Shown here piece by piece: positions 15,852-23,871 of a stretch of 58,318 bases of DNA. The translations under genes were made by a program, and so were the position numbers. The notes beneath the pieces are model-generated. The model was not told the DNA's origin. It searched no databases and saw nothing but the letters and a program-made list of their open reading frames with translations. Within the stretch, counting starts at the first letter, position 1; each line of letters starts with the position of its first letter. Source of the stretch: a virus; the IMG/VR virus record IMGVR_UViG_3300047322_000985, positions 1 to 58,318 of that record; one strand, 5' to 3'.

Positions 15852-16096
15852 TATCCGAGGATGGCCCCCCAGCAGACACAGCAGTCCGTGCCCTCAGGAA
15901 TGAGGTGCCCCCCGGCGCGAAGCTGATCGATGCACTCCGATGACGGGCACGGATGTTCGTGATCCTGCACGGGATGATCGAGAACCATGATCCCGTGATA
16001 GCCAAGCGCGTCGAGGACATCCACGATCTCGGTCTGCGATACGTCGCCGTCGGTGGCGAGGGCCAGGTAGAAGCGTTGCGTCTGCACGCCAGCCAC
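15851..16096 (-). CDS. Hypothetical protein, 81 aa
   Basis: Probably starts at GTG 16096 (MAGVQTQRFYLALATDG); no clear ribosome site. Contains DVLDALGYHGIMVLDHP and Cys pairs CPSSEC and CCVC, so metal binding is possible. Lies between the terminase subunits. Confidence 0.6.
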   Translation of the reverse strand: MAGVQTQRFYLALATDGDVSQTEIVDVLDALGYHGIMVLDHPVQDHEHPCPSSECIDQLRAGGHLIPEGTDCCVCWGAILG

Positions 16097-16135
16097 AGAC
16101 GTCGCACCGTCGCGCCCTGTCCGGTGCGCGGTGCC

Positions 16136-16174
16136 CGGGGGTCGCCCGGCCGCCCGGCACTCGGGCGACCCCCG
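16136..16174 (-). terminator. Hairpin terminator after terminase small subunit
   Basis: 13-bp perfect stem (CGGGGGTCGCCCG and complement), 13-base loop, 14 bases past the stop at 16188. Confidence 0.75.
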
Positions 16175-16187
16175 GCCGCGCTCGCCC

Positions 16188-16928
16188 TCACTGCGGAGGA
16201 GGTGCAGGAAGGGCGGCGTCCAGCTCGCGAGTCGCCTCCTCCGCGCTCGCGGTCAGCTCCTCATACCCGGCGTTGATCTGCTCCGGGCTCATGCGCTTCA
16301 CCATCTCGTCGAGAGTGGCCATGATCCGATCGTGCTGTACGCCGACTTCCAGGCGCATCTCTGGCACTCCGGCGGCGTCGGTTTTCGTGGAGGCGGCCAC
16401 GGTGACCGTGGTCTGCGCGGAGCTGGCGCCCTTGTTCAGGGTTTCCAGGCCCAGCGCGGACCGTTCGATCCGGGCGGCGGCTTCGAACATCATGACCAGC
16501 ACGGTGGGGCTGATCGTGTCGATGTTGAGGGTGGCCAGCCGCTGTAGGGCTTTGTCGAACAGCTTGCGGGCGGCTCCAGCGTGACGGCGGGCCATGTCTT
16601 CACGGTCCTGGAGGAGCCGAATGCTGTTGAGGCGTTCCAGCTCGGCATCCCACAGGCCAGCCCGCGCCGCCCACTTGTTGTAGCGGGCGACGCGGGCCGT
16701 GCTGGCATACGAGAGCGGCGACATCTCCGCAAATTGGGCAACGGTGCGAATGCGGCCCATGTCCCGGTACATCAGGAACATGCCGTAGTTGCGGGGGGTC
16801 TCCTTCGGCTGCTGGGACCAGGCGTCGATGGACGGATCGAGCTCCAGCTCACGCCGGGCAAGCGTGTCCAGCAGTTCGGGGGCGCGGGTGTGGTCGTTGC
16901 TGGTCTTGCGGCTCGGGCGGCGGGTCAT
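16188..16928 (-). CDS. terS: Terminase small subunit (likely)
   Basis: 246 aa, ATG 16928 with GTAGGAGGAGC before it. An N-terminal HTH-like part (RTVAQFAEMSPLSYASTAR) is followed by helices (WAARAGLWDAELERL) typical of small terminase proteins that recognise phage DNA and stimulate the large subunit. Position upstream of the large subunit agrees. The C-terminus is acidic and Ala/Pro-rich. Confidence 0.75.
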   Translation of the reverse strand: MTRRPSRKTSNDHTRAPELLDTLARRELELDPSIDAWSQQPKETPRNYGMFLMYRDMGRIRTVAQFAEMSPLSYASTARVARYNKWAARAGLWDAELERLNSIRLLQDREDMARRHAGAARKLFDKALQRLATLNIDTISPTVLVMMFEAAARIERSALGLETLNKGASSAQTTVTVAASTKTDAAGVPEMRLEVGVQHDRIMATLDEMVKRMSPEQINAGYEELTASAEEATRELDAALPAPPPQ

Positions 16929-16958
16929 GGGCTCCTCCTACGGAGCCCAGCCTACCGG

Positions 16959-17177
16959 TCAGCGGATCTCGATCGGGCGCACGTACAGGTCGGGGAAGTC
17001 CTCGTCGTCCCCCCAGACGCCGAATAGCCTGGAGATGGCATCCCTCTGTTTGCCGACCAGGGCATCCCTGACCGCGTCGGCATCGGCGCGGCAGGTAAAG
17101 ACTTCGATCAACTCAGGCTCGCTGTACATGTCGACGCGAGCCGACCAGAGCGCCCATGCCTTCACAGTTCTCCCCAT
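16959..17177 (-). CDS. Hypothetical protein, 72 aa
   Basis: ATG 17177 (GGCAGGAG upstream), overlapping the end of the previous gene by 16 bases. Soluble; EVFTCRADADAVRDALVGKQ suggests an alpha/beta fold. Function unknown. Confidence 0.6.
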   Translation of the reverse strand: MGRTVKAWALWSARVDMYSEPELIEVFTCRADADAVRDALVGKQRDAISRLFGVWGDDEDFPDLYVRPIEIR

Positions 17178-17527
17178 CTCCTGCCGCCCCTGATGGGCGT
17201 CAGGAGTCGTACGAGCAGATCGGCTCCGTCCGCCCACACCTCTACGTCCTCGCCGATGAGCGGGGGAATCTCATCGGCGGTCAGGCGCTGGCCGAGGGGT
17301 CGGTAGACCAGTGCGCTCGTGCGGCCTCGATCTGTCATCACTTCACCGCGCCACTCGTACAGGTAGGCGGAGAAGCCCCACGGGAACCAGCCGCCCCAGA
17401 CGATTTGTGCGGGGGCGGCCAGGTCAGGCGGGACGAAGGCGGCCTCCTCGCCGTCGAACGGGCCGCCGACCAGCAGGATACGTGCGTATCCGTAGTGCGG
17501 GGCATTGAGTCGATCCCATCTATCCAC
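17162..17527 (-). CDS. Hypothetical protein, 121 aa
   Basis: GTG 17527. Strand-rich product with RILLVGGPFDGEEAAFVP and VYRPLGQRLTADEIPPL. The GGPFDG segment is seen in small actinophage proteins of unknown role. Start not firmly supported by a ribosome site. Confidence 0.65.
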   Translation of the reverse strand: MDRWDRLNAPHYGYARILLVGGPFDGEEAAFVPPDLAAPAQIVWGGWFPWGFSAYLYEWRGEVMTDRGRTSALVYRPLGQRLTADEIPPLIGEDVEVWADGADLLVRLLTPIRGGRRWGEL

Positions 17528-17649
17528 GGAGGGCCGCCTGCCGCAAGAAGCGGGGGCGACCTGCCCACCATAGGTAGAACTCGTGCCGCCGGGTCTTGAC
17601 TCGCAGAACTGGCGTAGAAACGAGGCTCGGATCCGTCTCTATATTCCAC

Positions 17650-17838
17650 TTAGCCACGGCTCACCCACCAGCGGCCCATGCCCCGCACGACCCACCTGCC
17701 GCAGATGCCGCAGCAGCGGGCACCAGGACGCTTCTGGGTGAGCTCGTGGTGATGCCAGTCGCGCCCAAAGGACGCCTGTGCACCCGGGCTGATGTAGCTG
17801 AAGTGCCGCACGCCTGGCCGCTGCGTTCCTGTCCTCAT
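17650..17838 (-). CDS. Small basic Cys protein, 62 aa
   Basis: ATG 17838 overlaps the upstream stop (ATGA). Contains CCGICGRW, a possible zinc knuckle, and a Trp/Arg-rich end. Function unknown. Confidence 0.55.
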   Translation of the reverse strand: MRTGTQRPGVRHFSYISPGAQASFGRDWHHHELTQKRPGARCCGICGRWVVRGMGRWWVSRG

Positions 17839-18224
17839 CGTCGCCTCCCATCGTTTTCGATCATGAGTCTTTCGGGGCAGCGGGACCAGTGGCACGGGTC
17901 CAGCCGGAACACCTGCTCGTAGGTCACGGCGTCGGCGCGCTCGTAGAAGGCCCACTGCCTCACCCCGCCCGGATGGCCACACGAGGAGCGCACCCACCAG
18001 TTGAACGAGTCGTCACGGGGCAGGCGCCGGTCGGCGGGCCACTGGCCGTCAGGCATGGGGCGCAGTAGCCAGATGACGTCGACCTGCCTGGTGGGGGTTC
18101 CCCGAATCAGCCAGACATTCGTGTGGCCTGATACGGCCGAGGCCCGGCCCTCCGAGGGGAGGGCCGGGTTTTGGCGTTCCTGGTTGCGCTCGTGGCGCTC
18201 CCGGTCCCTAGCGGTCAAGACCAC
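17835..18224 (-). CDS. Hypothetical protein, 129 aa
   Basis: GTG 18224 overlaps the end of the ParB-like gene. Basic N-terminus (RDRERHERNQERQN), then a Trp-rich domain (DDSFNWWVRSSCGHPGG). The C-terminus ERLMIENDGRRR is encoded across a GATCGAAAAC copy. Confidence 0.6.
   Translation of the reverse strand: MVLTARDRERHERNQERQNPALPSEGRASAVSGHTNVWLIRGTPTRQVDVIWLLRPMPDGQWPADRRLPRDDSFNWWVRSSCGHPGGVRQWAFYERADAVTYEQVFRLDPCHWSRCPERLMIENDGRRR
17853..17862 (-). repeat. GATCGAAAAC dispersed repeat, copy 6
   Basis: TCATGATCGAAAACGAT form close to the 3' end of the gene 17835-18224 (codons M-I-E-N-D). Confidence 0.8.
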
Positions 18225-19003
18225 TCGGGCAGGGCGGTGGTGCGGCGGCGCTGGTTGTACAGGTTGGTGATGACCCGGGCGACCTGCTTGGACAGGTTGC
18301 CGGTGCGGGTCAGCGCCTGGCCTCGGGCGTTGCCGACGAGACCGTCGGGGCCGCCGGGGACTTTCGCCAGCCGGACGGACAGGTCGTCCAGGTCGACGTC
18401 CCGGCCGTACTTGGCGAGCATCCGACCCAGGCCTTCGATCAGCGCGCCCTGCACGGCGGCGGGGCGGTGGCCGTACGCCTTGGTCAGCACGTGCAGGGTG
18501 GCGTCGGCGGCTTCAGGGCTCAGGGCGTACACCCGCTCCAGGCTGCCGATGGCGGACAGGCGCGCTTCGATGGCCGAGGGGCCGACCGACCAGCCGGTTG
18601 CGGCCAGGAACCCGGCGAGCTGCGTAGCGGCCGGATCCTGCTCGACGCAGGCAACGAGGAAGTGGTCGATGCGCGAGGGCTTCTCGGAGGTGTTGAGCAG
18701 CCGGAACAGGGCGGCCTCTTCGGGAACCGTCAGGCCGTGGTATTCCATCGTCTGGATGGTTCCGGTGTACTCGGAGGACTCGGCGGCGCGATAGCGGTGC
18801 TGGCCGTCGATGATGTGGATGCGCTTCGGCGAGCGGTACGAGGTGGTCAGCACGCCGAGCGCGTCGGCCCGGAAGTCGGCGGCCATCTTCGTGACACGCG
18901 CCTTGCGTAGGGTGCGCTGAACGTTGGGGTCGACCCACAGGTCACCCACCTTGCGTTCCACCATCTCGTGTCGCACTCGGGTCTCGGCCTTCGGGTTGCT
19001 CAC
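18215..19003 (-). CDS. ParB-like protein, DUF6551 type
   Basis: 262 aa from GTG 19003, overlapping the previous stop. The N-terminal ParB/sulfiredoxin-like fold carries HIIDGQHRYRAAE (about residue 62). The rest is helical (DHFLVACVEQDPAATQLAGF). Family members are common in actinophages with no proven role; DNA binding or CTP-type switching is possible from the fold. Directly coupled to a second ParB-like gene. Confidence 0.75.
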   Translation of the reverse strand: MSNPKAETRVRHEMVERKVGDLWVDPNVQRTLRKARVTKMAADFRADALGVLTTSYRSPKRIHIIDGQHRYRAAESSEYTGTIQTMEYHGLTVPEEAALFRLLNTSEKPSRIDHFLVACVEQDPAATQLAGFLAATGWSVGPSAIEARLSAIGSLERVYALSPEAADATLHVLTKAYGHRPAAVQGALIEGLGRMLAKYGRDVDLDDLSVRLAKVPGGPDGLVGNARGQALTRTGNLSKQVARVITNLYNQRRRTTALPEWS

Positions 19004-19884
19004 TTGTTGATCTCCTTCATCTGTTTGATCATCTTTTCCAGGTCGCGGCGGACGGCCGCGAGGCGGGTGTGCACCGGCCCGACCTGTTCCCAGGTCAGTT
19101 CGGCATTGGGCGCCCCGAGCTCGGCGAGCCCGGACACCAGTCCTTCCAGCTGCGGAAGGGACCGGTCCCATGCGGTCAGTTGCCGGGCGGCGGCGGCCGA
19201 CTCGACCGGTATGACGGGGCGCGGGCGGGTCACGGGGGCGTCGCGGTCGCCCATCAGCCGTTTGTAGTTGGCCCAGACGTTGCCGCTCTCGTCGATGGCG
19301 GCCATGACTTCGCGGGCCAGCTCGCGCTTCTCGTCGGAGGCCTCTCGGGTGCCGTAGGCCGTGCCGTAGACGACTTCGATGCGGTGGGCCGTGGCGCTGG
19401 AGATGCCGAACGGTTCGCAGATGACGCTCAGCACGTAGTCGTCGGTGCGGTTGTGCGACCGGCCCGGCTGGCGTTTACCGGTCAGGGTCTGGCGACGCAG
19501 TTCGACACCATGGCGGCGCGCCTCGTCGGCACGCTTGACGGCGGCGGGGGCGTCGAGGCGGCGCAGCAGCTCCCACAGTCGGCACACCTCAGACCATTTC
19601 CAGGGCAGCGCCAGGTAATCGTCCTGGTTGTCGCCGATCAGGCGCTTGGCGGCGTCTTCGATGGTGTTCACGAATACGACCGGGATGCGGGGCATCTCCA
19701 TCAGCATGTGCGCGCGCAGCCGACGGCCGCCGGAGATGATCGTCCCGTCCCGCCAGAGTGTGATGGGACGGCGAAGGCCTTCGTCGCGGATGCTGGCGCC
19801 CAGCTTCATGCAGCTGCCGTAGCTCTCGCGTAGGCGGGGGATCCGGACCGACTCGGTACGGACGAGCTTTTCGCCGGGATCCAC
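19000..19884 (-). CDS. ParB N-terminal-domain protein
   Basis: 294 aa, probably from GTG 19884 (MDPGEKLVRTESVRIPRL). The ParB/Srx core is GASIRDEGLRRPITLWRDG and ISGGRRLRAHMLM. An HTH-like stretch follows (VLSVICEPFGISSATAHRI), then a helical, Lys-rich C-terminus. No ParA is present, so plasmid-style partitioning is unlikely; a regulatory or packaging-linked role is more plausible. Confidence 0.8.
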   Translation of the reverse strand: MDPGEKLVRTESVRIPRLRESYGSCMKLGASIRDEGLRRPITLWRDGTIISGGRRLRAHMLMEMPRIPVVFVNTIEDAAKRLIGDNQDDYLALPWKWSEVCRLWELLRRLDAPAAVKRADEARRHGVELRRQTLTGKRQPGRSHNRTDDYVLSVICEPFGISSATAHRIEVVYGTAYGTREASDEKRELAREVMAAIDESGNVWANYKRLMGDRDAPVTRPRPVIPVESAAAARQLTAWDRSLPQLEGLVSGLAELGAPNAELTWEQVGPVHTRLAAVRRDLEKMIKQMKEINK

Positions 19885-19886
19885 GG

Positions 19887-20255
19887 CTACCGGACCTTCG
19901 TCAGGTCGCGGGTGTCGAAGTCGAGGACACCCACGCGGCGTTCGAACTCCGTCAGCGGCTGGGACCAGTCGGCGATGCCGATATTGCGGAGATATTCCTC
20001 CACTTCGGCCAATGGCACCTGCTGGTCGAGGAGGCCGTACTTGATCGGCTCGGCGGTGGGCAGGTCGGCGGTGACCTGGTCCCACGAGCGCGGCCGGTAC
20101 GGGTCGGGGGTGTCGGCGAGGCGGTGGCGGGGCTGGCTGGTGCACGGGCTCGGGTAGGTCGGCCAGCGTTCGGTGTAGCGGACGGCGGCGAGGGCAAGCA
20201 GGGCGACGACGGCCAGGGCTACCGGGAGCGGCAGCAGGACGACCGGGTTCAGCAT
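19887..20255 (-). CDS. N-terminally anchored protein, 122 aa
   Basis: ATG 20255 with AGAGGAG 7 bases upstream. One N-terminal membrane helix (PVALAVVALLALAAVRYTE), then a soluble part with PLAEVEEYLRNIGIADWSQ. First gene of the leftward operon running through the ParB-like genes to the terminase. Confidence 0.65.
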   Translation of the reverse strand: MLNPVVLLPLPVALAVVALLALAAVRYTERWPTYPSPCTSQPRHRLADTPDPYRPRSWDQVTADLPTAEPIKYGLLDQQVPLAEVEEYLRNIGIADWSQPLTEFERRVGVLDFDTRDLTKVR

Positions 20256-20326
20256 GTGGGGCTCCTCTTCTCGATGCTCACCATCGTGCACTGCACGCGC
20301 CCCGCTGTCAACTCCGACAGTACAGA

Positions 20327-20344
20327 GCGGATCAAAAGATCCGC
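20327..20344. promoter_or_regulatory. 18-bp perfect palindrome in divergent promoter region
   Basis: GCGGATCAAAAGATCCGC between divergent genes 20255 (-) and 20418 (+). The core GATC-AAAA-GATC recalls the dispersed GATCG-AAAA-CGATC repeat. Candidate operator. A TTGACA (minus) at 20305-20310 and TAGGCT (plus) near 20383 may be promoter parts. Confidence 0.5.
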
Positions 20345-20417
20345 CACCTGCCGCTCCGGCTCGTTCATCCTGTAGGCTGAGGGCTGACGTCCACCCCTGA
20401 CATTCGCGAGGACAGAT

Positions 20418-20765
20418 ATGGCACCCAGCTACAAACCGCTCTGGCAGCAGGAGCGACAGAGGGCCGACCAGCTCGAAGCTGAAGTACAGCGACTGCGCGG
20501 CCTGATCGCGGCCAGCCCGGACGAGATCCTGCACGAACTGGAACGCACCCGGAAGATCGTGGACCTGGCCGGAATCGCCCGGCACATGCGCGCCCAGCGG
20601 TATACGCCCCAGCAGTGGAAGCAGCGCGGACACCTACCCCCGGTCGACTTCCCGGAGATCAGCGAACCGCTCTGGTACGCCACGACGATCGTGGAGAAGT
20701 TCGTCATCCCGACCCGACGCCTCTGGTACGACTTCCCGCCAGGGGAGCTGTCGCCCGCCGCGTGA
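20418..20765 (+). CDS. Putative DNA-binding protein (excisionase/AlpA-like)
   Basis: 115 aa. The first 45 residues form a coiled coil (QERQRADQLEAEVQRLRGLI). The segment IARHMRAQRYTPQQWKQRG then LPPVDFPEIS with a following Trp resembles winged HTH proteins of the AlpA/excisionase type. First gene of the rightward early block and divergent from the ParB operon, so a regulator is plausible. Confidence 0.6.
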   Translation: MAPSYKPLWQQERQRADQLEAEVQRLRGLIAASPDEILHELERTRKIVDLAGIARHMRAQRYTPQQWKQRGHLPPVDFPEISEPLWYATTIVEKFVIPTRRLWYDFPPGELSPAA

Positions 20766-20783
20766 CGAGGTGCAGAATAGAGC

Positions 20784-20813
20784 GACGCCCCGGGCCAGCC
20801 AGCCCGAGGCGTC
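20784..20813 (+). terminator. Hairpin terminator
   Basis: Stem GACGCC-CGGGC/GCCCG-GGCGTC with one internal mismatch and a 6-base loop, after the stop at 20765. Confidence 0.65.
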
Positions 20814-20900
20814 GAAGCGAATCCCCACTCGCATCCCCGAGTCTACCGACGGCATACAGCCTCGGCAACTCGCGAGGGTGCCCTATCTGAAAGAGGCACC

Positions 20901-21692
20901 GTGTCGCACGACGCAACCGCCTGGGCCAAGACCCAGAAGACCGGCGGCAGCTCCGCAAAGTTCATCCTGATGATCCTGGCCGACTTCGCGGGCACCGACT
21001 ACTCCTGCTATCCGTCGGTGAAGAAGCTCGCCGAGATCACCGAGCTCGGCGAGAGCACCGTGCGGGCAGCCACGAAACTGCTGGCCGAGCAGGGCCTGAT
21101 CCGCGTCTTCTACCGCTACCGCGAAAATCACACCCGACGCTCCAGCCGCTACCAGCTGCTGGTCGACGGGCCGGACACGATGGAGCCGGACGCCGAGGAC
21201 TGGGCCGACTACCGCCAGATTTCAGCGGACGCCCAGCGCCAGGATTCAGCGGATAGCCGCCAGGATTCAGCGGATAGCCAGCGCCAGGATCTGGCGCTTA
21301 TTCCTCATAAAGATCCATCACTAAGAGAACCGTCACCTGTTATCCCCGGCGCTTCGCGCTCACAGCGAGCAACTCGACTTCCCGACGACTTTCAGCCGTC
21401 AGAGGACATGAAGCGCTGGTTCGTCGCCGAGAACCTCCACAACCTCATCGCCGACCCTCGTGCCGCCCACGAGGACTTCTGCGACTACTGGCGCGCCAAG
21501 GCTGGCACCGACGCCCGGAAGCTGGACTGGGCGGCCACCTGGCGTCGGTGGATGCGCACGACCGCCCTCAGGGCCAGCCGTAACACCTGGGCGCCGAGGG
21601 GCGGCGGCTTCTCGACTGCCCCCAGCACCACCGACCAGCGGATCGCCCAGGGTCAGGCCCTGGCCGCCAAGTACAGGGAGCAGGGACTGTGA
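20901..21692 (+). CDS. HTH replication protein (primosomal, O-like)
   Basis: 263 aa from GTG 20901. N-terminal winged HTH of the HTH_36 type (PSVKKLAEITELGESTVRAA, then LLAEQGLIRV). A low-complexity linker has imperfect QDSADS repeats around residues 110-130. The C-terminal domain with DFCDYWRAKAG and LDWAATWRRWM is the DnaD/replication-initiator-like end of actinophage replication proteins. Coupled to a loader-like gene, consistent with origin binding. Confidence 0.75.
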   Translation: MSHDATAWAKTQKTGGSSAKFILMILADFAGTDYSCYPSVKKLAEITELGESTVRAATKLLAEQGLIRVFYRYRENHTRRSSRYQLLVDGPDTMEPDAEDWADYRQISADAQRQDSADSRQDSADSQRQDLALIPHKDPSLREPSPVIPGASRSQRATRLPDDFQPSEDMKRWFVAENLHNLIADPRAAHEDFCDYWRAKAGTDARKLDWAATWRRWMRTTALRASRNTWAPRGGGFSTAPSTTDQRIAQGQALAAKYREQGL

Positions 21693-22429
21693 ACCTTTCC
21701 GAGACCGCCGACCTCTTGACCGCCATGGCCGCGTTCGACCGCCGAACCATCGGCGACGGTGACGTCATCGCCTGGCAGGCCATCCTTTTCGATGCGTCTT
21801 TTGAGGACTGCCTGGAGGCCGTCAAGGACCACTACGCCGAACACACCGAGTGGATGATGCCCGCGCACGTCCGGCGCCTAGTCCGGGACATCATCCGGCA
21901 GCGTGAGGCGGCAGCTCGGCACACCGGGTGGGCACCGGGTCAGGCGGGGGTGCCGAAGGATCAGGCGCTTCCGGAGGCGCCGTCCGGTGAGCGGCTGGCC
22001 CTGAGCGATCTCCCGGCGGCCGTGGCCGATCTGGTGGCCCGGGTGCGGGCGGACCTGCCGGAGGGCTCCAGGGAGACGCTGATGCCTCGGCGCGTGGCGT
22101 GGGAGCGGGAGCACGCCGCGTACCTGCGCACGAGGGATGCGAAGCCGAACCCGTTCTACCTGTCGAAGGCGGCAGCCGACCCGGCGCGTGACTCTGACGG
22201 TTTCTACATAGCCGACTATCACCCGGACGCCGCTCTCAAGCCGAAGGTGGCGTGCGACTGGCACGAGGAAGGCGGCTTCGGGTGGTCGTGGACCTGCCGC
22301 CGATGCAATCCGGACCGTTACCTGGGGGCGGTGCCGGGCTACGGCGCCGACGGCTGCGACTGTCTGCCGGAGAAGGTGTCGGAGTCGTGCCCGCTGCACG
22401 GCTTCAAGCCGAACCCGAGCGACCAGTGA
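21689..22429 (+). CDS. Helicase-loader-like protein with zinc-binding C-terminus
   Basis: 246 aa from GTG 21689 (GTGA overlap). The N-terminal 80 residues (RRTIGDGDVIAWQAILFD, HTEWMMPAHVRRLVRDII) match the G39P/DnaB-loader-like domain found after replication proteins in actinophages. The C-terminal third has CDWHEEGG, CRRCNP, CDCLPEK and CPLHG, a probable zinc cluster. Likely recruits host DnaB to the phage origin. Confidence 0.65.
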   Translation: MNLSETADLLTAMAAFDRRTIGDGDVIAWQAILFDASFEDCLEAVKDHYAEHTEWMMPAHVRRLVRDIIRQREAAARHTGWAPGQAGVPKDQALPEAPSGERLALSDLPAAVADLVARVRADLPEGSRETLMPRRVAWEREHAAYLRTRDAKPNPFYLSKAAADPARDSDGFYIADYHPDAALKPKVACDWHEEGGFGWSWTCRRCNPDRYLGAVPGYGADGCDCLPEKVSESCPLHGFKPNPSDQ

Positions 22430-22524
22430 AGTGCGTCGAAGTGTGGCACTTGCTGGACGACACCGTCCGGATCGATCGGGTCGACTTCGTCAGTATCGAC
22501 GACCTCTCCGGCGGCGGCCAGTGA
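22426..22524 (+). CDS. Tiny protein, 32 aa
   Basis: GTG 22426 overlapping the previous stop, stop overlapping the next GTG. Begins MKCVEVWHLLDDTVRIDRV. Supported mainly by the double overlap. Confidence 0.4.
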   Translation: MKCVEVWHLLDDTVRIDRVDFVSIDDLSGGGQ

Positions 22525-22628
22525 GCCGGGCCTGTATCACCTGCGGCCTGCCGACCAGGCGGAGGTGGTACGACCAGCCGGTCTGTTACGGCTGCGCCTG
22601 CGTGGGGGCCACGCCGAAGCCCGCTTGA
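22521..22628 (+). CDS. Mini zinc-ribbon protein, 35 aa
   Basis: GTG 22521, overlapping the previous gene. Two Cys pairs, CITCG and CYGC, about 20 residues apart form a complete zinc ribbon. Common small protein of Streptomyces phages and prophages; function unknown. Confidence 0.55.
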   Translation: MSRACITCGLPTRRRWYDQPVCYGCACVGATPKPA

Positions 22629-22664
22629 CCGCTAGCGCCCGTGGTGTATGCTGTGAGCAGACAG
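22625..22664 (+). promoter_or_regulatory. Promoter for ERF operon
   Basis: TTGACC (22625-22630), 16-bp spacer, TATGCT (22647-22652), then GCAGACAG. A GAGGAGGT ribosome site follows before ATG 22683. Confidence 0.65.
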
Positions 22665-22682
22665 TAAATCGAGGAGGTACGC

Positions 22683-23651
22683 ATGGCGAACACACCGGCC
22701 ACCGTGCAGGTTACGGCGCAGGTCACCACATCTCCGAAGCACGAGACGCTCGCCGCCGCGCTGGCCGCATTCCAGGCCGAGCTTCCGAAGATCCGCAAGG
22801 ACGAAACCGCCAAGGTCACCGGCGAGAACAAGGCCACCGGGGCGAAAGTCAGCTACTCGTACGGCTACGCCGGTCTCGACACTGTCGTCGACACCGTCCT
22901 ACCGGTCCTCGGCAAGCACGGGCTGTCCATCACCTCGAAGTCCACGTACATCGATGGCGGCTTCATGCTGGAGGTCTCACTGCTGCACGAGGCCGGTGAG
23001 CGGGAGACCGGATACTGGCCGCTTCCCGACCCACGTCGGGTCGGCCCGCAAGACCTCGGGTCCGCCTACACCTACGGGCGCCGGTATCTGACCCTGGCCC
23101 TGACCGGAACGTTCCCCGGTGGCGAGGATGACGACGGGGCGAAGGCGCAGAACGCTCCCCGAGACTCCTGGGAGAACGCCCAACCGCGCCGGGCGCCGGT
23201 CGAGGACCGTCAGGCCATGTCGGGGCAGGAGCCGCAGGCGGCCCCGGCCGCACCGGCGCCGAAGACCTCCTGGACCGACGCCGAGGTGTACGACTACCAG
23301 GCGAAGATGGGTACGGTCTCGCTGGACTCGGCGATCAAGGCCTACGACTGGATGGCCAGCAAGGACCTGCACAACCGCCCGGTCGGCCACCCCGACCACC
23401 CCGAGAACGTGAAGATGCGCGCGACGGACGTGGTGGCGATCAAGCTGGCCACGTCGGCGCAGGACGTCCAGTCCACGCCTGCGGCAATCGAGGGCCTGAA
23501 GGCCATAGCGAGCAATCGCGGCCTAATGAAGGTCATGGTCTCGCCGACGCTCACCCTGGAGCAGGCCCTGTACGAGGCCCGGGAGCTGGCCGAGCACGCG
23601 GCAGCCGAGCTGGACGTGCCTGACCCGACCGCACCGCAAGACGCGGGGTAA
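22683..23651 (+). CDS. erf: ERF-family single-strand annealing recombinase
   Basis: 322 aa. The N-terminal half has the ERF signature: LAAALAAFQAELPKIRKDE, SYSYGYAGLDTVVDTVLPVL, and GSAYTYGRRYLTLALTG (about residue 123). ERF proteins anneal single strands in phage recombination and genome circularisation. The C-terminal half is a Pro/Ala linker plus a helical domain. Has its own promoter; the next genes are overlapping. Confidence 0.9.
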   Translation: MANTPATVQVTAQVTTSPKHETLAAALAAFQAELPKIRKDETAKVTGENKATGAKVSYSYGYAGLDTVVDTVLPVLGKHGLSITSKSTYIDGGFMLEVSLLHEAGERETGYWPLPDPRRVGPQDLGSAYTYGRRYLTLALTGTFPGGEDDDGAKAQNAPRDSWENAQPRRAPVEDRQAMSGQEPQAAPAAPAPKTSWTDAEVYDYQAKMGTVSLDSAIKAYDWMASKDLHNRPVGHPDHPENVKMRATDVVAIKLATSAQDVQSTPAAIEGLKAIASNRGLMKVMVSPTLTLEQALYEARELAEHAAAELDVPDPTAPQDAG

Positions 23652-23658
23652 GACAGCC

Positions 23659-23871
23659 GTGAACGCCACCACGGAGCGGATCATCATGCACGAGCAGGCG
23701 GGCTTCACGCTGCTACGCGCGAAGAAGCATCCGATCTGGCTGTGCCCCTGCGGGCATGCCCTGCTCGTCGACGCGGGCACGCGCGGCGGCGGCAGCGGGG
23801 CAGCCAACGCAAGACTGAGGATCGCTCGCACCTTGAAGGTGTGCGAGCAGCGACTGAAGGAGTGCGCATGA
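23659..23871 (+). CDS. Small protein with CPCGH motif, 70 aa
   Basis: GTG 23659. Contains WLCPCGHALLVDAG and a basic helix near the end (ARLRIARTLKVCEQRL). Probably metal-binding. Stop overlaps the next ATG. Confidence 0.6.
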   Translation: MNATTERIIMHEQAGFTLLRAKKHPIWLCPCGHALLVDAGTRGGGSGAANARLRIARTLKVCEQRLKECA

